The notes: generated by a model not told the origin, from the sequence alone. A stretch of DNA of 64,000 nucleotides from Nocardia niwae NBRC 108934 = DSM 45340 (GCF_001613465.1 NZ_BDCK01000031.1:124001-188000), one strand, 5' to 3'; numbered from the stretch's first letter, positions 35,955 through 44,453 are shown. Numbers and translations: made by a program.

Positions 35955-36599
35955 ATGCGAACCCTGCTCGATCTGGTGCTGCCCGCCGCTTGCGCGGGCT
36001 GCGGACGTCCCGGGGCCGATTGGTGCGCCGACTGCGCCGCCACGCTGTCCGGCCCGCCGGTGCGGGTATGGCCGCGCACCGATCCGGGCGTTCCGTGCTG
36101 GGCGCTCGGGCCGTACGCCGGGCCCGCGCGCCGGGCGGTGCTCGCCGCCAAGGAACGGGGGCGGCGAGATCTGGCGACGCCATTGGGAGCGGCGCTGGCG
36201 GGAGCGCTCGCCGAGTTGCGTTCCCCGCGCCTACCGCTGGTGCTGGTGCCCGCACCCAGCCGGAGCATCGCGGCGCGCCGTAGGGGCGGCGATCCGGTGT
36301 CGCGATCGGCGGCGGTAGCCATGCGATGGCTGCCGGACAGCCAACTGATGACGCTGTTGCGGCTGAGGAGGGGGACGCGCGATTCGGTGGGCTTGACACC
36401 CGCCGAGCGGGCTCGCAACCTGAATGGGCGGGTGACCACGGCCCCCGGTGCCGCCGCCGACTGGGGGATTCCGGCGAATGCCGAGGTGGTGCTGGTCGAC
36501 GACGTACTGACCACCGGTGCGACCGCCCGGGAGTCGGTGCGTGCGCTGGAGCGCGCCGGATTGCCGACACGTGCCGTTCTGGTTACGTGTGCTGCTTGA
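35955..36599 (+). CDS. ComF family phosphoribosyltransferase-like protein
   Basis: A 214-residue protein of the ComF/GntX group, corresponding to Rv3242c. A zinc-like cysteine set is visible at Cys13, Cys16, Cys24 and Cys27, and the PRPP-binding loop VVLVDDVLTTGATA is in the C-terminal third. In competent bacteria ComF helps DNA uptake; in actinobacteria its role is undefined. The ATG at 35955 is used although no strong ribosome site precedes it. It lies between lpqB and hpf as in mycobacteria, with a 235-base gap after lpqB in which I see no gene. Confidence 0.85.
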   Translation: MRTLLDLVLPAACAGCGRPGADWCADCAATLSGPPVRVWPRTDPGVPCWALGPYAGPARRAVLAAKERGRRDLATPLGAALAGALAELRSPRLPLVLVPAPSRSIAARRRGGDPVSRSAAVAMRWLPDSQLMTLLRLRRGTRDSVGLTPAERARNLNGRVTTAPGAAADWGIPANAEVVLVDDVLTTGATARESVRALERAGLPTRAVLVTCAA

Positions 36600-36782
36600 C
36601 TCCGGGAAATTTGCGTGAACACTGGCGATCAGCGCGTCGGCGGACTAGCGTCGCGGACACACACCCGAACCGCAAGTTTGGAGGTGGCGCCTCGGACCAC
36701 ATGTGCCGAGTAAATGTCGATCGGCACGGCTCAATCCCGCCGCACTGGAATCGGTCGGTGCGGCCAGATCCGGGAGGTACGC

Positions 36783-37514
36783 GTGACGACTTCTTCACGA
36801 CCTTCAGTGAAAGATCCCGCTCCTTCGGTGCTGGAAGCCGGCACCCAGGAAACATTCGAGCAACCCGCAACGGAACGACCACGGGCGCCGCGCGGCGACA
36901 TCGTGGTGAAGGGCCGCAACGTCGAGGTGCCCGATCACTTTCGTATTTACGTCGCGGAAAAACTCTCCCGATTAGAACGCTTCGATCCATCGATCTTCCT
37001 CTTCGACGTGGAGCTGTTCCACGAGCGCAACCGGCGTCAGCGCAAGAACTGTCAGCGCGTCGAAATCACCGCGCGCGGAAAGGGTCCCGTCGTGCGGGCC
37101 GAGGCCTGCGCGGACAGCTTCTACGCCGCCTTCGAGTCGGTGACCGCGAAGCTGGAGAGCCGGCTGCGCCGCACCAAGGATCGGCGCCGGGTGCACTACG
37201 GCGACAAGACGCCGCTGTCGGTCGCCCAGGCCACTGCCGATCTGGTGGACGACTCGCTGTTCGAGCGGCTCGGCGAGTCCGGCGCCGCGCATGCACACGA
37301 GCAGGAAGGGCGGGAGCAGGACTACGAGGCGGGTCCCGGTCACATCGTGCGCACGAAGGTGCACGCGGCGACGCCGATGTCCGTGGACGACGCCCTGTAC
37401 CAGATGGAACTCGTCGGCCATGACTTCTTCCTGTTCCACGACAAGGAGACCGACCGGCCTTCGGTGGTCTACCGCCGTCACGCCTTCGACTACGGCTTGA
37501 TCCGCCTGGCCTGA
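36783..37514 (+). CDS. hpf: Ribosome hibernation promoting factor, long form
   Basis: Binds the 30S subunit and pairs 70S ribosomes into inactive 100S dimers in stationary phase or stress. It has 243 residues: a disordered N-terminal extension (about 1-40), an S30AE/HPF domain (about 42-150, IVVKGRNVEVPDHFRIYV to RLRRTKDRR), an acidic linker, and the C-terminal dimerisation domain (about 185-243, ending FLFHDKETDRPSVVYRR). The GTG start is backed by GGGAGG. Its 3' end overlaps the convergent membrane-protein gene by 25 bases. Confidence 0.93.
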   Translation: MTTSSRPSVKDPAPSVLEAGTQETFEQPATERPRAPRGDIVVKGRNVEVPDHFRIYVAEKLSRLERFDPSIFLFDVELFHERNRRQRKNCQRVEITARGKGPVVRAEACADSFYAAFESVTAKLESRLRRTKDRRRVHYGDKTPLSVAQATADLVDDSLFERLGESGAAHAHEQEGREQDYEAGPGHIVRTKVHAATPMSVDDALYQMELVGHDFFLFHDKETDRPSVVYRRHAFDYGLIRLA

Positions 37515-38650
37515 CGAAACGGAAACCACCCGTCCCCACTTCTCCGGGCATTCGGCTCATCGGCCGGATGCCCGGAGATTTTCGTCGTGACGCTGCTCGC
37601 GGGCCACCGGCGCGCCAGCCCGAGCAGTAGCCGCAGATCCGAGTCGATATCGCCGACGGGCAGCGCCGCCGGATCGTGCGACCGCCGCGGCCGCACGGCG
37701 GCCCCGCGCGATCTGGCGGCGATGGCCTGCCGGATCTGTTCCACCTGGTCGGCATCGCGCGCTTCGCCCGGCAGATAGTGCCGCAAGTGCATCAGGGCGT
37801 CGCGGATCTCGACCGTCATACGGATCAGTCGCGCGTCGGATTCGGTCACGGGATGGTCCGGCGCGAGCACGACCTCGGGTACCGCGGCGGTGAGATCGCG
37901 CCACAGCGGCCGCAGGCGGCGGCAGTCCAGTCCGGCCCGGTCCCAGCCCGCGCGGGCCCGCAGCCACGCGATCAGCGGCACGGCCAGCAGCGCCGCGCCG
38001 AGTGCCGAGGCCGCGAAAGTCGGTGCGGCCCAGCGGACCATGGCCGGGTCCGCGGTCGCGCCCGGCCCGGCGAACTGCACCGCGGAGACGACCAAGCCGC
38101 CGGATCCGACGACCAGCGTCGTGAGCAGGGCGCCGTAGACGACGCGCTCGGCGGTGGTGGACGCGTCCGAGCGCAGTTCGCGCACTGCCGCGCGCCAGGC
38201 AAGCCGCCCCGCGGCGATCAGCGGCACCCACAGGATCGCCCACACCACCGCCGTCGGCCAGTCCGGTGCTTGCCCCAGCAGCCGGCCCCCTTGGCGCGCC
38301 TCCGTCCCGACGGCCAGGATGATCGCGCCTCCCATCAGCCCGGCCACGTCGTAGACCCGCTGCCGAGCCGCTGCGAACATGGGATCGGCGCCGGACCACA
38401 GTCGAGCCGCACCGTACAGACCGGCCACCTCCATCAGCAGCGTGGCCATCGAAAGCTGGTGCAGCAGACTGCCGATCCCCGGCGCGATGCCGCGCTCGAG
38501 CAGGATCAGCGTCGCGACGCCCCACAGCATGGCCCGATTGAGCAGACGGTCGACCGTGGCGTGGTGCAGCACGAGCCATCGCCCGAGAACGACGACCGCG
38601 ACGAACCCGATCAGCGGTATCGCGATGGGCGCCGGGATCGGCGAGGTCAC
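37490..38650 (-). CDS. MAB_1171c-family putative transporter (7-TM)
   Basis: A 386-residue membrane protein resembling the MAB_1171c family annotated as putative transporters. Seven hydrophobic helices can be traced at about residues 5-28, 36-56, 60-85, 98-120, 130-152, 170-193 and 207-232, followed by a 150-residue cytoplasmic part with RLIRMTVEIRDALMHLRHY. No known transport motif is seen, so transport is not demonstrated. Its start overlaps the ImmA/IrrE gene stop by four bases (ATGA), implying a joint function; a sensor or anti-repressor receptor role is an alternative. Confidence 0.72.
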   Translation of the reverse strand: MTSPIPAPIAIPLIGFVAVVVLGRWLVLHHATVDRLLNRAMLWGVATLILLERGIAPGIGSLLHQLSMATLLMEVAGLYGAARLWSGADPMFAAARQRVYDVAGLMGGAIILAVGTEARQGGRLLGQAPDWPTAVVWAILWVPLIAAGRLAWRAAVRELRSDASTTAERVVYGALLTTLVVGSGGLVVSAVQFAGPGATADPAMVRWAAPTFAASALGAALLAVPLIAWLRARAGWDRAGLDCRRLRPLWRDLTAAVPEVVLAPDHPVTESDARLIRMTVEIRDALMHLRHYLPGEARDADQVEQIRQAIAARSRGAAVRPRRSHDPAALPVGDIDSDLRLLLGLARRWPASSVTTKISGHPADEPNARRSGDGWFPFRQARRIKP

Positions 38651-39171
38651 CGACGCCGGTCGCGAAAGAACGTGCGGTGCAGTAGCGAATCGCGCCGCGG
38701 CGGACGCATGGCGTGCAGCATCACCATGTCGGCGAAGGTCTCCGCGTCGCGCTCACGCAGTGTGCCGTAGTCGGTGCGGCCGAGCACGTGGGCGATCGAC
38801 TCGGGCGAGATCGAGGGCAGCAGGTCGGCGACCGCGGCCAGGGTCGGTGTGCTCGCGGGCGGCTCACCGGCTTCGGATTGCTCCGGGCCGTGCCCGAGCA
38901 GCATGTGGCCGAGTTCGTGCATGATGATGTGCTCGGCGTGCCACTCGGTGGTGTCGGCTCCGTAGACGATGACGTCGCTGTCCTGCTTCGCGATCCACAA
39001 GCCGCTGCCCGTACCGCATCCGGTGCCCGCGAGCAGCGCGGTATCGATGGGTAACAGGCTGATGCTGCGGCCCCGGTAGGCCGCGACGTCATCCACGTAG
39101 GTCCGCAGATTCCATGGGTGGGGTATCGGGAGGTCCCGGGTCAAGCTCCGGAACCGGGCCTGGATGGCCAT
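38647..39171 (-). CDS. ImmA/IrrE family metallo-endopeptidase
   Basis: A 174-residue zinc protease. The active site is HELGH with His85, Glu86 and His89, and a downstream acidic helix RDAETFADMVML supplies the third ligand. ImmA-type proteases cleave XRE-type repressors (known for ImmR/ImmA of ICEBs1) and IrrE cleaves the repressor DdrO. Two XRE-like regulators lie just upstream in the same direction and a membrane protein is coupled downstream, so a cleavage-controlled switch is a reasonable inference. Start ATG 39171 follows GGAGACC. Confidence 0.85.
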   Translation of the reverse strand: MAIQARFRSLTRDLPIPHPWNLRTYVDDVAAYRGRSISLLPIDTALLAGTGCGTGSGLWIAKQDSDVIVYGADTTEWHAEHIIMHELGHMLLGHGPEQSEAGEPPASTPTLAAVADLLPSISPESIAHVLGRTDYGTLRERDAETFADMVMLHAMRPPRRDSLLHRTFFRDRRR

Positions 39172-39208
39172 GTGATCGGTCTCCTACAAAAGCTCAGTGG
39201 CCCATGTA

Positions 39209-39223
39209 GGTAAGCATGTTACC
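39209..39223. promoter_or_regulatory. Inverted repeat before the ImmA/IrrE gene
   Basis: GGTAAGCATGTTACC has perfect five-base arms GGTAA and TTACC. It overlaps the stop of the EspR-like gene and sits about 40 bases before the protease start; it could be an internal operator. Confidence 0.35.
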
Positions 39224-39656
39224 GACTCGGCGGCGCCGACCCTTCGGTGCTCTGGATGATCTTGGCGAGCATGGCCCGATCGATGTTCGAACCGCGCAGC
39301 GCGATACTGGCGACGTTCGCGTCCCGCATGGTGGCGAGCAATTCCAGTTCCCGGTCGATCGCCTCGGCCGCGGAACCGCGGGTGAGCAGGTAGTCGGCGG
39401 CCACGCCGAAGCCGCGCGCCACCGCGGCGAGGATCTCGGCATCGACTCCGGGGCCTGTGCTGCGGTCGTCGAATTCGCCGTCGCGCAGACGTCTCAGGTA
39501 GGTGGGGTGCACCGGTCGGCCGAGGAATTCGCTGATCTGTACGGCCACCGATTCCGTGCTGCGTTCCGGCGCGTTGCGCGGATGCACGACGGCGAACAGT
39601 CGATTGATCTTGTGGCTCAGCGCGAGTGCCGCGCCCTCGGGTCCTGTGTCGGTCAT
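39219..39656 (-). CDS. EspR-like helix-turn-helix regulator
   Basis: A 145-residue protein whose layout resembles mycobacterial EspR, the nucleoid-associated regulator of ESX-1: an N-terminal KINRLFAVVHP, a helix-turn-helix region with PTYLRRLRDGE, a segment AAVARGFGVAADYLL, and the dimerisation-type helix RELELLATMRDANVASIA. The ATG at 39656 follows GAGG. It is ten bases downstream of the larger XRE gene and 47 bases upstream of the protease gene, so it is a middle member of the cluster. No ESX genes are nearby. Confidence 0.78.
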   Translation of the reverse strand: MTDTGPEGAALALSHKINRLFAVVHPRNAPERSTESVAVQISEFLGRPVHPTYLRRLRDGEFDDRSTGPGVDAEILAAVARGFGVAADYLLTRGSAAEAIDRELELLATMRDANVASIALRGSNIDRAMLAKIIQSTEGSAPPSR

Positions 39657-39666
39657 GGCTGCCTCG

Positions 39667-40368
39667 TCACTCGCCGTTTCGATCCGTTGTCGTCGCCACG
39701 TTGGCCGCCAGCCAGCGTGCGCGGAATCGGGCTTCGGTCGCTGCATCGATGTCCTCCGATCGACCGGCCAGCCAGCGGCGGTACCGGCGTTCCTGTAGCT
39801 CACCGGGGTCGCTGGCCTCCGCGGGAACCGCGAGCAGGTGCGCGAAGGCCATCTCCACCAGCGGATGCAATTGCCTGCCGGGGCCGCCGTTGCGTTCGAG
39901 CATGGCGGTCGCGTACCGCGCGGACAGCTTGGAGATCACCCGGTTGAGTTCCGCGACCGCCGCGACCACCTGCGGGTCGGCGGTGCGCCCATTCTCCACG
40001 GCGTCGTTGAGCCTGCCGGAGGCCGCGAGAAGTCCGGTGAGATCGGAGATTTCGAAGCGGATCGCGTCCGGCCCGGCCACGACCGAGTCGCCCGCACCGC
40101 GCGCGGCTTTCGCGGGTTCGTCGGCGGCGGGGACGCCGCCTGCATAGGTGCGTGCGGCACTGCCCGGCAGCCAGCGCAGCGGGGCGTCGAGCTTGTTCAG
40201 CGTCTGCATGCTGATGGCCGCCTCGCCGTCTTCGATCTTCCGGATGGTCGGCGCCGAAGGTCCCCCGAGGTCGCCGATCTGTAGCTGGGTGAGACCGAGC
40301 TCGTCCCGGCGTTCTTTGATGATTCGCCCGAATCTCTTCTGCCGCGACAGCTCCGAAGGGCTATGCAT
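39667..40368 (-). CDS. XRE family transcriptional regulator with C-terminal domain
   Basis: A 233-residue regulator. The helix-turn-helix lies at about residues 12-62 (FGRIIKERRDELGLTQLQI then PSAPTIRKIEDGE). The C-terminal 150 residues are helical with no domain I recognise. It is the first gene of the four-gene run ending in the 7-TM protein. The start ATG 40368 has no ribosome site and lies in a perfect ten-base palindrome CTATGCATAG (40361-40370). A likely substrate or partner of the ImmA/IrrE protease. Confidence 0.8.
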   Translation of the reverse strand: MHSPSELSRQKRFGRIIKERRDELGLTQLQIGDLGGPSAPTIRKIEDGEAAISMQTLNKLDAPLRWLPGSAARTYAGGVPAADEPAKAARGAGDSVVAGPDAIRFEISDLTGLLAASGRLNDAVENGRTADPQVVAAVAELNRVISKLSARYATAMLERNGGPGRQLHPLVEMAFAHLLAVPAEASDPGELQERRYRRWLAGRSEDIDAATEARFRARWLAANVATTTDRNGE

Positions 40369-40407
40369 AGTGAGTTCATGGTAAGGCGCTGAGAGGTCTT
40401 AGGCAAA

Positions 40408-40425
40408 CCAATAGAAACTATTTGG
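40408..40425. promoter_or_regulatory. Near-palindrome in the XRE-cluster promoter
   Basis: CCAATAG-AAA-CTATTTGG: arms pair apart from one extra T. It lies about 40-57 bases upstream of the XRE start, in an AT-rich patch suited to autoregulation. Confidence 0.4.
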
Positions 40426-40629
40426 AAAATCGGTCGAAAGTTTGGTACCGTACTTTGCGTCGGATGGCCCCGGGGGAGGGCTTACGGCGGTTCCGGAACG
40501 GGCAGGGGCGTTCGCCGGGACGGACGTCTCCGGTCTGCCGCTCAACGGCGCGCGGCGGGCCGGTTCAGCGGCGGCGGAGGGGAGTGCCGCTACGTCGGGG
40601 TTCACCGTCGGCGAAGGGGGTCGACGGTG

Positions 40630-40649
40630 AACTTACTTTAGAGTAAGTT
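40630..40649. promoter_or_regulatory. Operator of the thiolase gene (TTAC-N6-GTAA class)
   Basis: AACTTACT-TTAG-AGTAAGTT is a perfect 20-base palindrome overlapping a TAGAGT -10 hexamer (40639-40644). Its core TTACTTTA-N2-GTAAGTT recurs at the desaturase promoter (44360-44376). Confidence 0.65.
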
Positions 40650-40680
40650 TGGTGGTCCGAGGCTTTCGAAAGGAAATCGC

Positions 40681-41973
40681 ATGGCCACCAGAGCTACTCG
40701 CCGTGCCGTGATCGTGTCCGGTGCGCGCACGCCGTTCCTGCGGGCGTTCACCGGATTCACCACGATGGACTCCATCGCATTGGCCGACGCTTCGGTGCGG
40801 GGACTGCTGGAGCGAACCGGGCTGCCCGGCGCGCAAGTGGAGGCGATCGTCTGGGGTGGTGTCATCCTGCCCGGCGCGGCGCCGAACATCGCCCGCGAGA
40901 TCGCGCTCGACCTGTCATTGGACCCGGGCTGCGAGGGCTACACCGTGACCAGGGCGTGTGCCTCCGGCTTGCAGGCGGTCACCTCGGCGGTGGCCGCGAT
41001 CGAGCGCGGCGAGTACGACATCATGATCGCGGGCGGCAGCGATTCCACCTCCAACGCCGAGGTCAAGCTGCCGCAGAAAATGGTGCACGCGGCGGCTCCG
41101 CTGGCGTTGGGCAAGCCGAAGCCGAAGGACTATCTGTCCGCGGTCGCGCGCCTCGCCCCGTTCACCGATCTGCTACCGAGCCGGCCGAAGATCGCCGAGC
41201 GCACCACCGGAGAGGTGATGGGCGAGTCGGCCGAGAAGATGGCGCGCATCCACGGCGTGAGCCGCGCGGACCAGGACGAGTTCGCCGCCCGTTCGCACCA
41301 CCGCGCCGCGGCCGCCATCGAGTCGGGCCGGTTCGACGACGAAGTGCTGCGGGTTCGCACTCCCGAGGACGTGGAGATCCTGCGCGACGGTCTGGTGCGC
41401 GGCGATACCAGCATCGCGAAATTGGCCGCTCTGAAGCCCGTTTTCGCCGCCGACGGCAGTGTGACCGCGGGCAATGCCAGCCCGCTCACCGACGGGGCCG
41501 CCGCGGTGCTGCTGATGAGCGAGGAGAAAGCGCACGCCCTCGGGTATCGGCCGCTGGCGGCGTTCCGGTCGTGGAGCTACGTGAGCGTCGATCCGACCGA
41601 TCAGGTGCTGATCGGTCCCGCCATCTCCATGCCCCGCGCGTTGGAGAAGGCCGGAATGTCGCTGGACGACGCCGATCTCGTCGATATCCACGAGGCTTTC
41701 GCCGCCCAGACCCTGGCGGTGCTGACCGCGCTGGCCAGCGACGAGTGGGCAAAGACCCGATTGGATCGCGACACCGCCGTGGGCGAGGTGGACATCGACC
41801 GGCTGAACGTGCACGGCGGCTCGATCTCGCTCGGCCACCCCTTCGGCGCGACCGGCGCGCGCATGGTGACCACGATGGCCAACGAACTGGTCCGCACCGG
41901 GAAGAGCACTGCGCTGCTGGGTATCTGCGCCGCGGGCGGCATCGGCGCGTCGGCGGTGCTCGAACGCGTCTGA
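40681..41973 (+). CDS. Acetyl-CoA C-acyltransferase (FadI-like thiolase)
   Basis: Thiolase of 430 residues; cleaves 3-ketoacyl-CoA in fatty-acid beta-oxidation or condenses acyl-CoAs. The nucleophile is Cys93 in TRACASGLQ; His386 in GGSISLGHPFGATGAR and Cys416 in GICAAGGIG complete the active site. GAAAGGAAA lies just before the ATG. It resembles FadI of the FadIJ pair, but no hydratase/dehydrogenase gene is adjacent. A perfect palindrome over the promoter points to repression by an acyl-CoA-type regulator, and a hairpin follows the stop. Confidence 0.9.
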   Translation: MATRATRRAVIVSGARTPFLRAFTGFTTMDSIALADASVRGLLERTGLPGAQVEAIVWGGVILPGAAPNIAREIALDLSLDPGCEGYTVTRACASGLQAVTSAVAAIERGEYDIMIAGGSDSTSNAEVKLPQKMVHAAAPLALGKPKPKDYLSAVARLAPFTDLLPSRPKIAERTTGEVMGESAEKMARIHGVSRADQDEFAARSHHRAAAAIESGRFDDEVLRVRTPEDVEILRDGLVRGDTSIAKLAALKPVFAADGSVTAGNASPLTDGAAAVLLMSEEKAHALGYRPLAAFRSWSYVSVDPTDQVLIGPAISMPRALEKAGMSLDDADLVDIHEAFAAQTLAVLTALASDEWAKTRLDRDTAVGEVDIDRLNVHGGSISLGHPFGATGARMVTTMANELVRTGKSTALLGICAAGGIGASAVLERV

Positions 41974-41990
41974 CGCGAGTGTGGACCCCG

Positions 41991-42026
41991 TCGCCGACCG
42001 ACCGGGACTCCCGCCTGGGTCGGCGA
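41991..42026. terminator. Hairpin terminator between thiolase and small gene
   Basis: Nine-base arms TCGCCGACC and GGTCGGCGA with an 18-base middle, shortly after the thiolase stop and before the convergent small gene. Confidence 0.55.
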
Positions 42027-42049
42027 TCGCTTCGTGCCGGGCGGCGCCG

Positions 42050-42220
42050 TCAGTGCTTGCCCGTGATACCCCGCCGCTTGCGTCCCTCGTCCGCGAGGAT
42101 GCGCAGACAGGTCTGGTGCTTGGTTTCGCCGGGGACGCCTTCCCGGCGCAGGCGCAACGTCGCCTGTGCCAGATCGATGCCCAGCTCGCTCGACAGCCGA
42201 ACAGCATCGACATTGGCCAT
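42050..42220 (-). CDS. Small hypothetical protein (56 aa)
   Basis: A 56-residue basic protein with a helical N-terminal half (AVRLSSELGIDLAQATLRL) and the tail EGRKRRGITGKH. AGGAGG lies eleven bases before the ATG at 42220, good evidence that it is translated. The much longer frame upstream to 42550 runs through the bluB-like gene on the same strand in another frame and is not used. It lies 140 bases downstream of the BluB-like gene. I do not recognise the family; a DNA- or RNA-binding or antitoxin-like role would be guesswork. Confidence 0.6.
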   Translation of the reverse strand: MANVDAVRLSSELGIDLAQATLRLRREGVPGETKHQTCLRILADEGRKRRGITGKH

Positions 42221-42360
42221 TGCACAAACCTCCTGGAACCGGCGAACGATGAACCGCACTGCGTAAGAGGCAGTTTGCCCTTGTCGTACCCAGTGGGCAT
42301 CCGATTGAACCCTGAACGATCCGCACAGTTGTATAACGATGCCCCGAGCGCCACCGGAGG

Positions 42361-43008
42361 TCAGCCGCGGTAGGTCTCGCGGTGCACCGCCTCCGTGAGC
42401 GGTCTTCCGGCGCGCCAGCCGAAGCGCTCGAGATCGGGAACGCGCTGGAATTCGCCCACCGGCCCGACACAGAGCCACGCGACCGTACGGACGCCCTCCG
42501 GAAGGCCGATCAGGCCGGACAGGAAGCCGGGATCGTAGAACGACACCCACCCGACCCCGATGCCTTCGGCGGTGGCGGCCAGCCAGAGATTCTGAATGGC
42601 GAGAACCGCCGAGTAGATACCGGTTTCGGGCACGGTGGCCCGCCCGAGCACCTGTGGTCCGCCACGATCGTGGTCATAGCAGACCACCACCCCGGTACCG
42701 CTCTCGACGATGCCCTCGATCTTGATCGGCTCGAAGGTGGCGGCGCGCTCGGGCGGCAGCGCGTCCCGGAACTCGATGCGCTTGCGCGCCACATGATCGG
42801 CGAACTCGCGCAGCGTCGCCGGTGCGCGGACCACCACGAAATCCCAGGGCTGCGAATTCCCCACGCTCGGCGCCCGGTGCGCGGCGTCCAGCAGCCGCCA
42901 CAATGTCGCATCGTCCACGAGTTCGCCGGTGAACTCCGCGCGCACGTCGCGGCGTCGCCGGATGGCCTCGTAGACGCTCAAAACCTCAGGATGCACGGCC
43001 CGAGTCAA
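42361..43008 (-). CDS. BluB-like nitroreductase (5,6-dimethylbenzimidazole synthase-like)
   Basis: A 215-residue FMN enzyme of the nitroreductase fold. The pattern RRRRDVRAEF near residue 17, APSVGNSQPWDF, and GVGWVSFYDP with WLCVGPV resembles BluB, which makes the lower ligand of vitamin B12 from FMN. Other B12 genes are not in the window, so assignment within the fold is probable, not certain. The start is TTG at 43008 or a nearby in-frame GTG (42996); no good ribosome site is seen. Confidence 0.78.
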   Translation of the reverse strand: MTRAVHPEVLSVYEAIRRRRDVRAEFTGELVDDATLWRLLDAAHRAPSVGNSQPWDFVVVRAPATLREFADHVARKRIEFRDALPPERAATFEPIKIEGIVESGTGVVVCYDHDRGGPQVLGRATVPETGIYSAVLAIQNLWLAATAEGIGVGWVSFYDPGFLSGLIGLPEGVRTVAWLCVGPVGEFQRVPDLERFGWRAGRPLTEAVHRETYRG

Positions 43009-43097
43009 TCAAACGCGGTGAGCCCACCGCGCAGGGCGTGGGCTCGCGCGTCGTGTTGCCCGTCGGATACCGAGCCGTAGACCGGTGGCGCCGGAAG

Positions 43098-44354
43098 TCA
43101 GCGTGCGGCGGACGCGCCGCGCCGGGTGAGCCGCCGACGCCCCTGGGCAAGCGCGGTGCGCAGCCCGCGGCGCCGCCCGGTCACCGGATCGATGGCCGCC
43201 GTGGTGCTGCCCCCGAACTTGCGCTCCGAGGCGGTCTCCGGGGCATCGTCGGCGGTGGCCCGCAGGTACTTGTTCGGCAGCGACAGCTTGAGGATGGTGC
43301 GCCACGCCTTGAAGTACTGCACCGGCAGCGAGCCGGTGGTGTAGGGCAGGTCGTACTTGTCGGCCAGTTCGCGCACCCGCACGGCGATGTCGGCGTAGCG
43401 GTTGCTCGGCAGGTCGGGGAAGAGGTGGTGTTCGATCTGGTGGCTCAGATTGCCGGTCATGAAATGCATGAGCGGACCGCCGGAGATGTTGGCGCTGCCG
43501 AGCATCTGGCGCAGGTACCACTCGCCATGCGTCTCGCCGTCGATGTCGGCCTTGGTGAACTTCTCCGCGCCGTCGGGGAAGTGCCCGCAGAAGATGACCG
43601 CGTTGGACCAGACGTTGCGAATGGCGTTGGCGGCCAGGTTGGCCGTCAGCGTCGAGAAGAACGCGGGACCGGTGAGCGCGGGGAAGATCACGTAATCCTT
43701 GACGATCTGCTTGCCCATCTTGGTGAGCGCCTCGTCGCGCCTGCGCTCGAAGTCGGCCCGCTCGGGAGAGCCCGGCTTGTACCGGCCCGCCACCAGTTTG
43801 CCCAGCTCCAGATGCTGGATGGCCACGCCGTACTCGAAGAACAGCTGCAGCACCAGGTTGTAGACCGGGTTGCCGAGGTTGAACGGCTTCCAGCGCTGGT
43901 CGCGCGTCACCCGCAGCAGGCCGTAGCCGATGTCGTCGTCCATGCCGAGCACGTTGGTGTACTTGTGGTGCAGGTAGTTGTGGGTGTGCTTCCAGTGCTT
44001 CGCCGCGCCGGTGTTATCCCACTCCCACGAGCTGGAGTGGATCTCCGGATCGTTCATCCAGTCCCACTGCCCGTGCATGACGTTGTGCCCGATCTCCATG
44101 TTCTCGATGATCTTGGCGGTGCCGAGCAGGGCGACCCCGGCCAGCCATGCGGCGCGCTTCGGGCTCGCGAAGAGCACCGCGCGGCCGCTGATCTCGAGCG
44201 CGCGCTGCAACCGGATGACGTTGCGGATGTACTTCGCGTCGCGCGCGCCGCGCGAGGCTTCGATTTCCCGCCGGATCGCGTCGAATTCCGCGCCGAGTGC
44301 TTCCACGTCGGCCTCGGTGAGGTGCGCGTATTCCTTGACATCCGAGATCGCCAT
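43098..44354 (-). CDS. Acyl-CoA desaturase, DesA3-like (copy 1)
   Basis: Membrane di-iron fatty acyl-CoA desaturase, probably delta-9 making oleoyl-CoA. It has 418 residues. Histidine boxes: GHNVMHG with His90 and His94, HTHNYLHH at 123-130, and QIEHHLFP in the C-terminal third. Its ATG lies seven bases after TAAAGT (a -10) with no Shine-Dalgarno, so it appears leaderless; two palindromes of the TTAC-N6-GTAA/G class cover that promoter. It is 99 bases downstream of a paralogue and needs the ferredoxin-type reductase encoded two genes upstream. Confidence 0.92.
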   Translation of the reverse strand: MAISDVKEYAHLTEADVEALGAEFDAIRREIEASRGARDAKYIRNVIRLQRALEISGRAVLFASPKRAAWLAGVALLGTAKIIENMEIGHNVMHGQWDWMNDPEIHSSSWEWDNTGAAKHWKHTHNYLHHKYTNVLGMDDDIGYGLLRVTRDQRWKPFNLGNPVYNLVLQLFFEYGVAIQHLELGKLVAGRYKPGSPERADFERRRDEALTKMGKQIVKDYVIFPALTGPAFFSTLTANLAANAIRNVWSNAVIFCGHFPDGAEKFTKADIDGETHGEWYLRQMLGSANISGGPLMHFMTGNLSHQIEHHLFPDLPSNRYADIAVRVRELADKYDLPYTTGSLPVQYFKAWRTILKLSLPNKYLRATADDAPETASERKFGGSTTAAIDPVTGRRRGLRTALAQGRRRLTRRGASAAR

Positions 44355-44359
44355 ACGGG

Positions 44360-44388
44360 TTACTTTACCGTAAGTTACGACAGCGTAG
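44360..44388. promoter_or_regulatory. Two operators at the desaturase copy 1 promoter
   Basis: Site B is TTAC-TTTACC-GTAA (44360-44373) and covers the putative -10; site C is TTAC-GACAGC-GTAG (44375-44388). Site B shares TTACTTTA-N2-GTAAGTT with the thiolase operator; site C, extended to TTACGACAGCGTAGGTT, matches the reductase site at 47166. Confidence 0.62.
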
Positions 44389-44453
44389 GTTCTGAGGTGT
44401 GGCTCAGTGGTGTGTCAAATACCCTATTGCGATATCGGTGATCGAATGGTAGA

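Larger units (their letters stand above)
40369..40680. other. 312-base divergent regulatory region, XRE cluster / thiolase
   Basis: No credible gene. The left half is relatively AT-rich and holds the XRE-cluster promoter with a near-palindrome; the right end holds a perfect operator and TAGAGT -10 for the thiolase gene. Confidence 0.55.

Noticed and set aside
37490..40368. Integrative element of ICEBs1 type
   Set aside because: ImmA-like protease and XRE regulators are present, but there is no integrase, relaxase, attachment repeat or tRNA at the edges.
40442..40630. Possible 62-residue protein upstream of the thiolase
   Set aside because: No ribosome site and Gly/Ala/Arg-rich composition; the region is better explained as promoter DNA.
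42221..43097. Cobalamin riboswitch near the BluB-like gene
   Set aside because: No B12-box-like sequence was found in either flanking gap.
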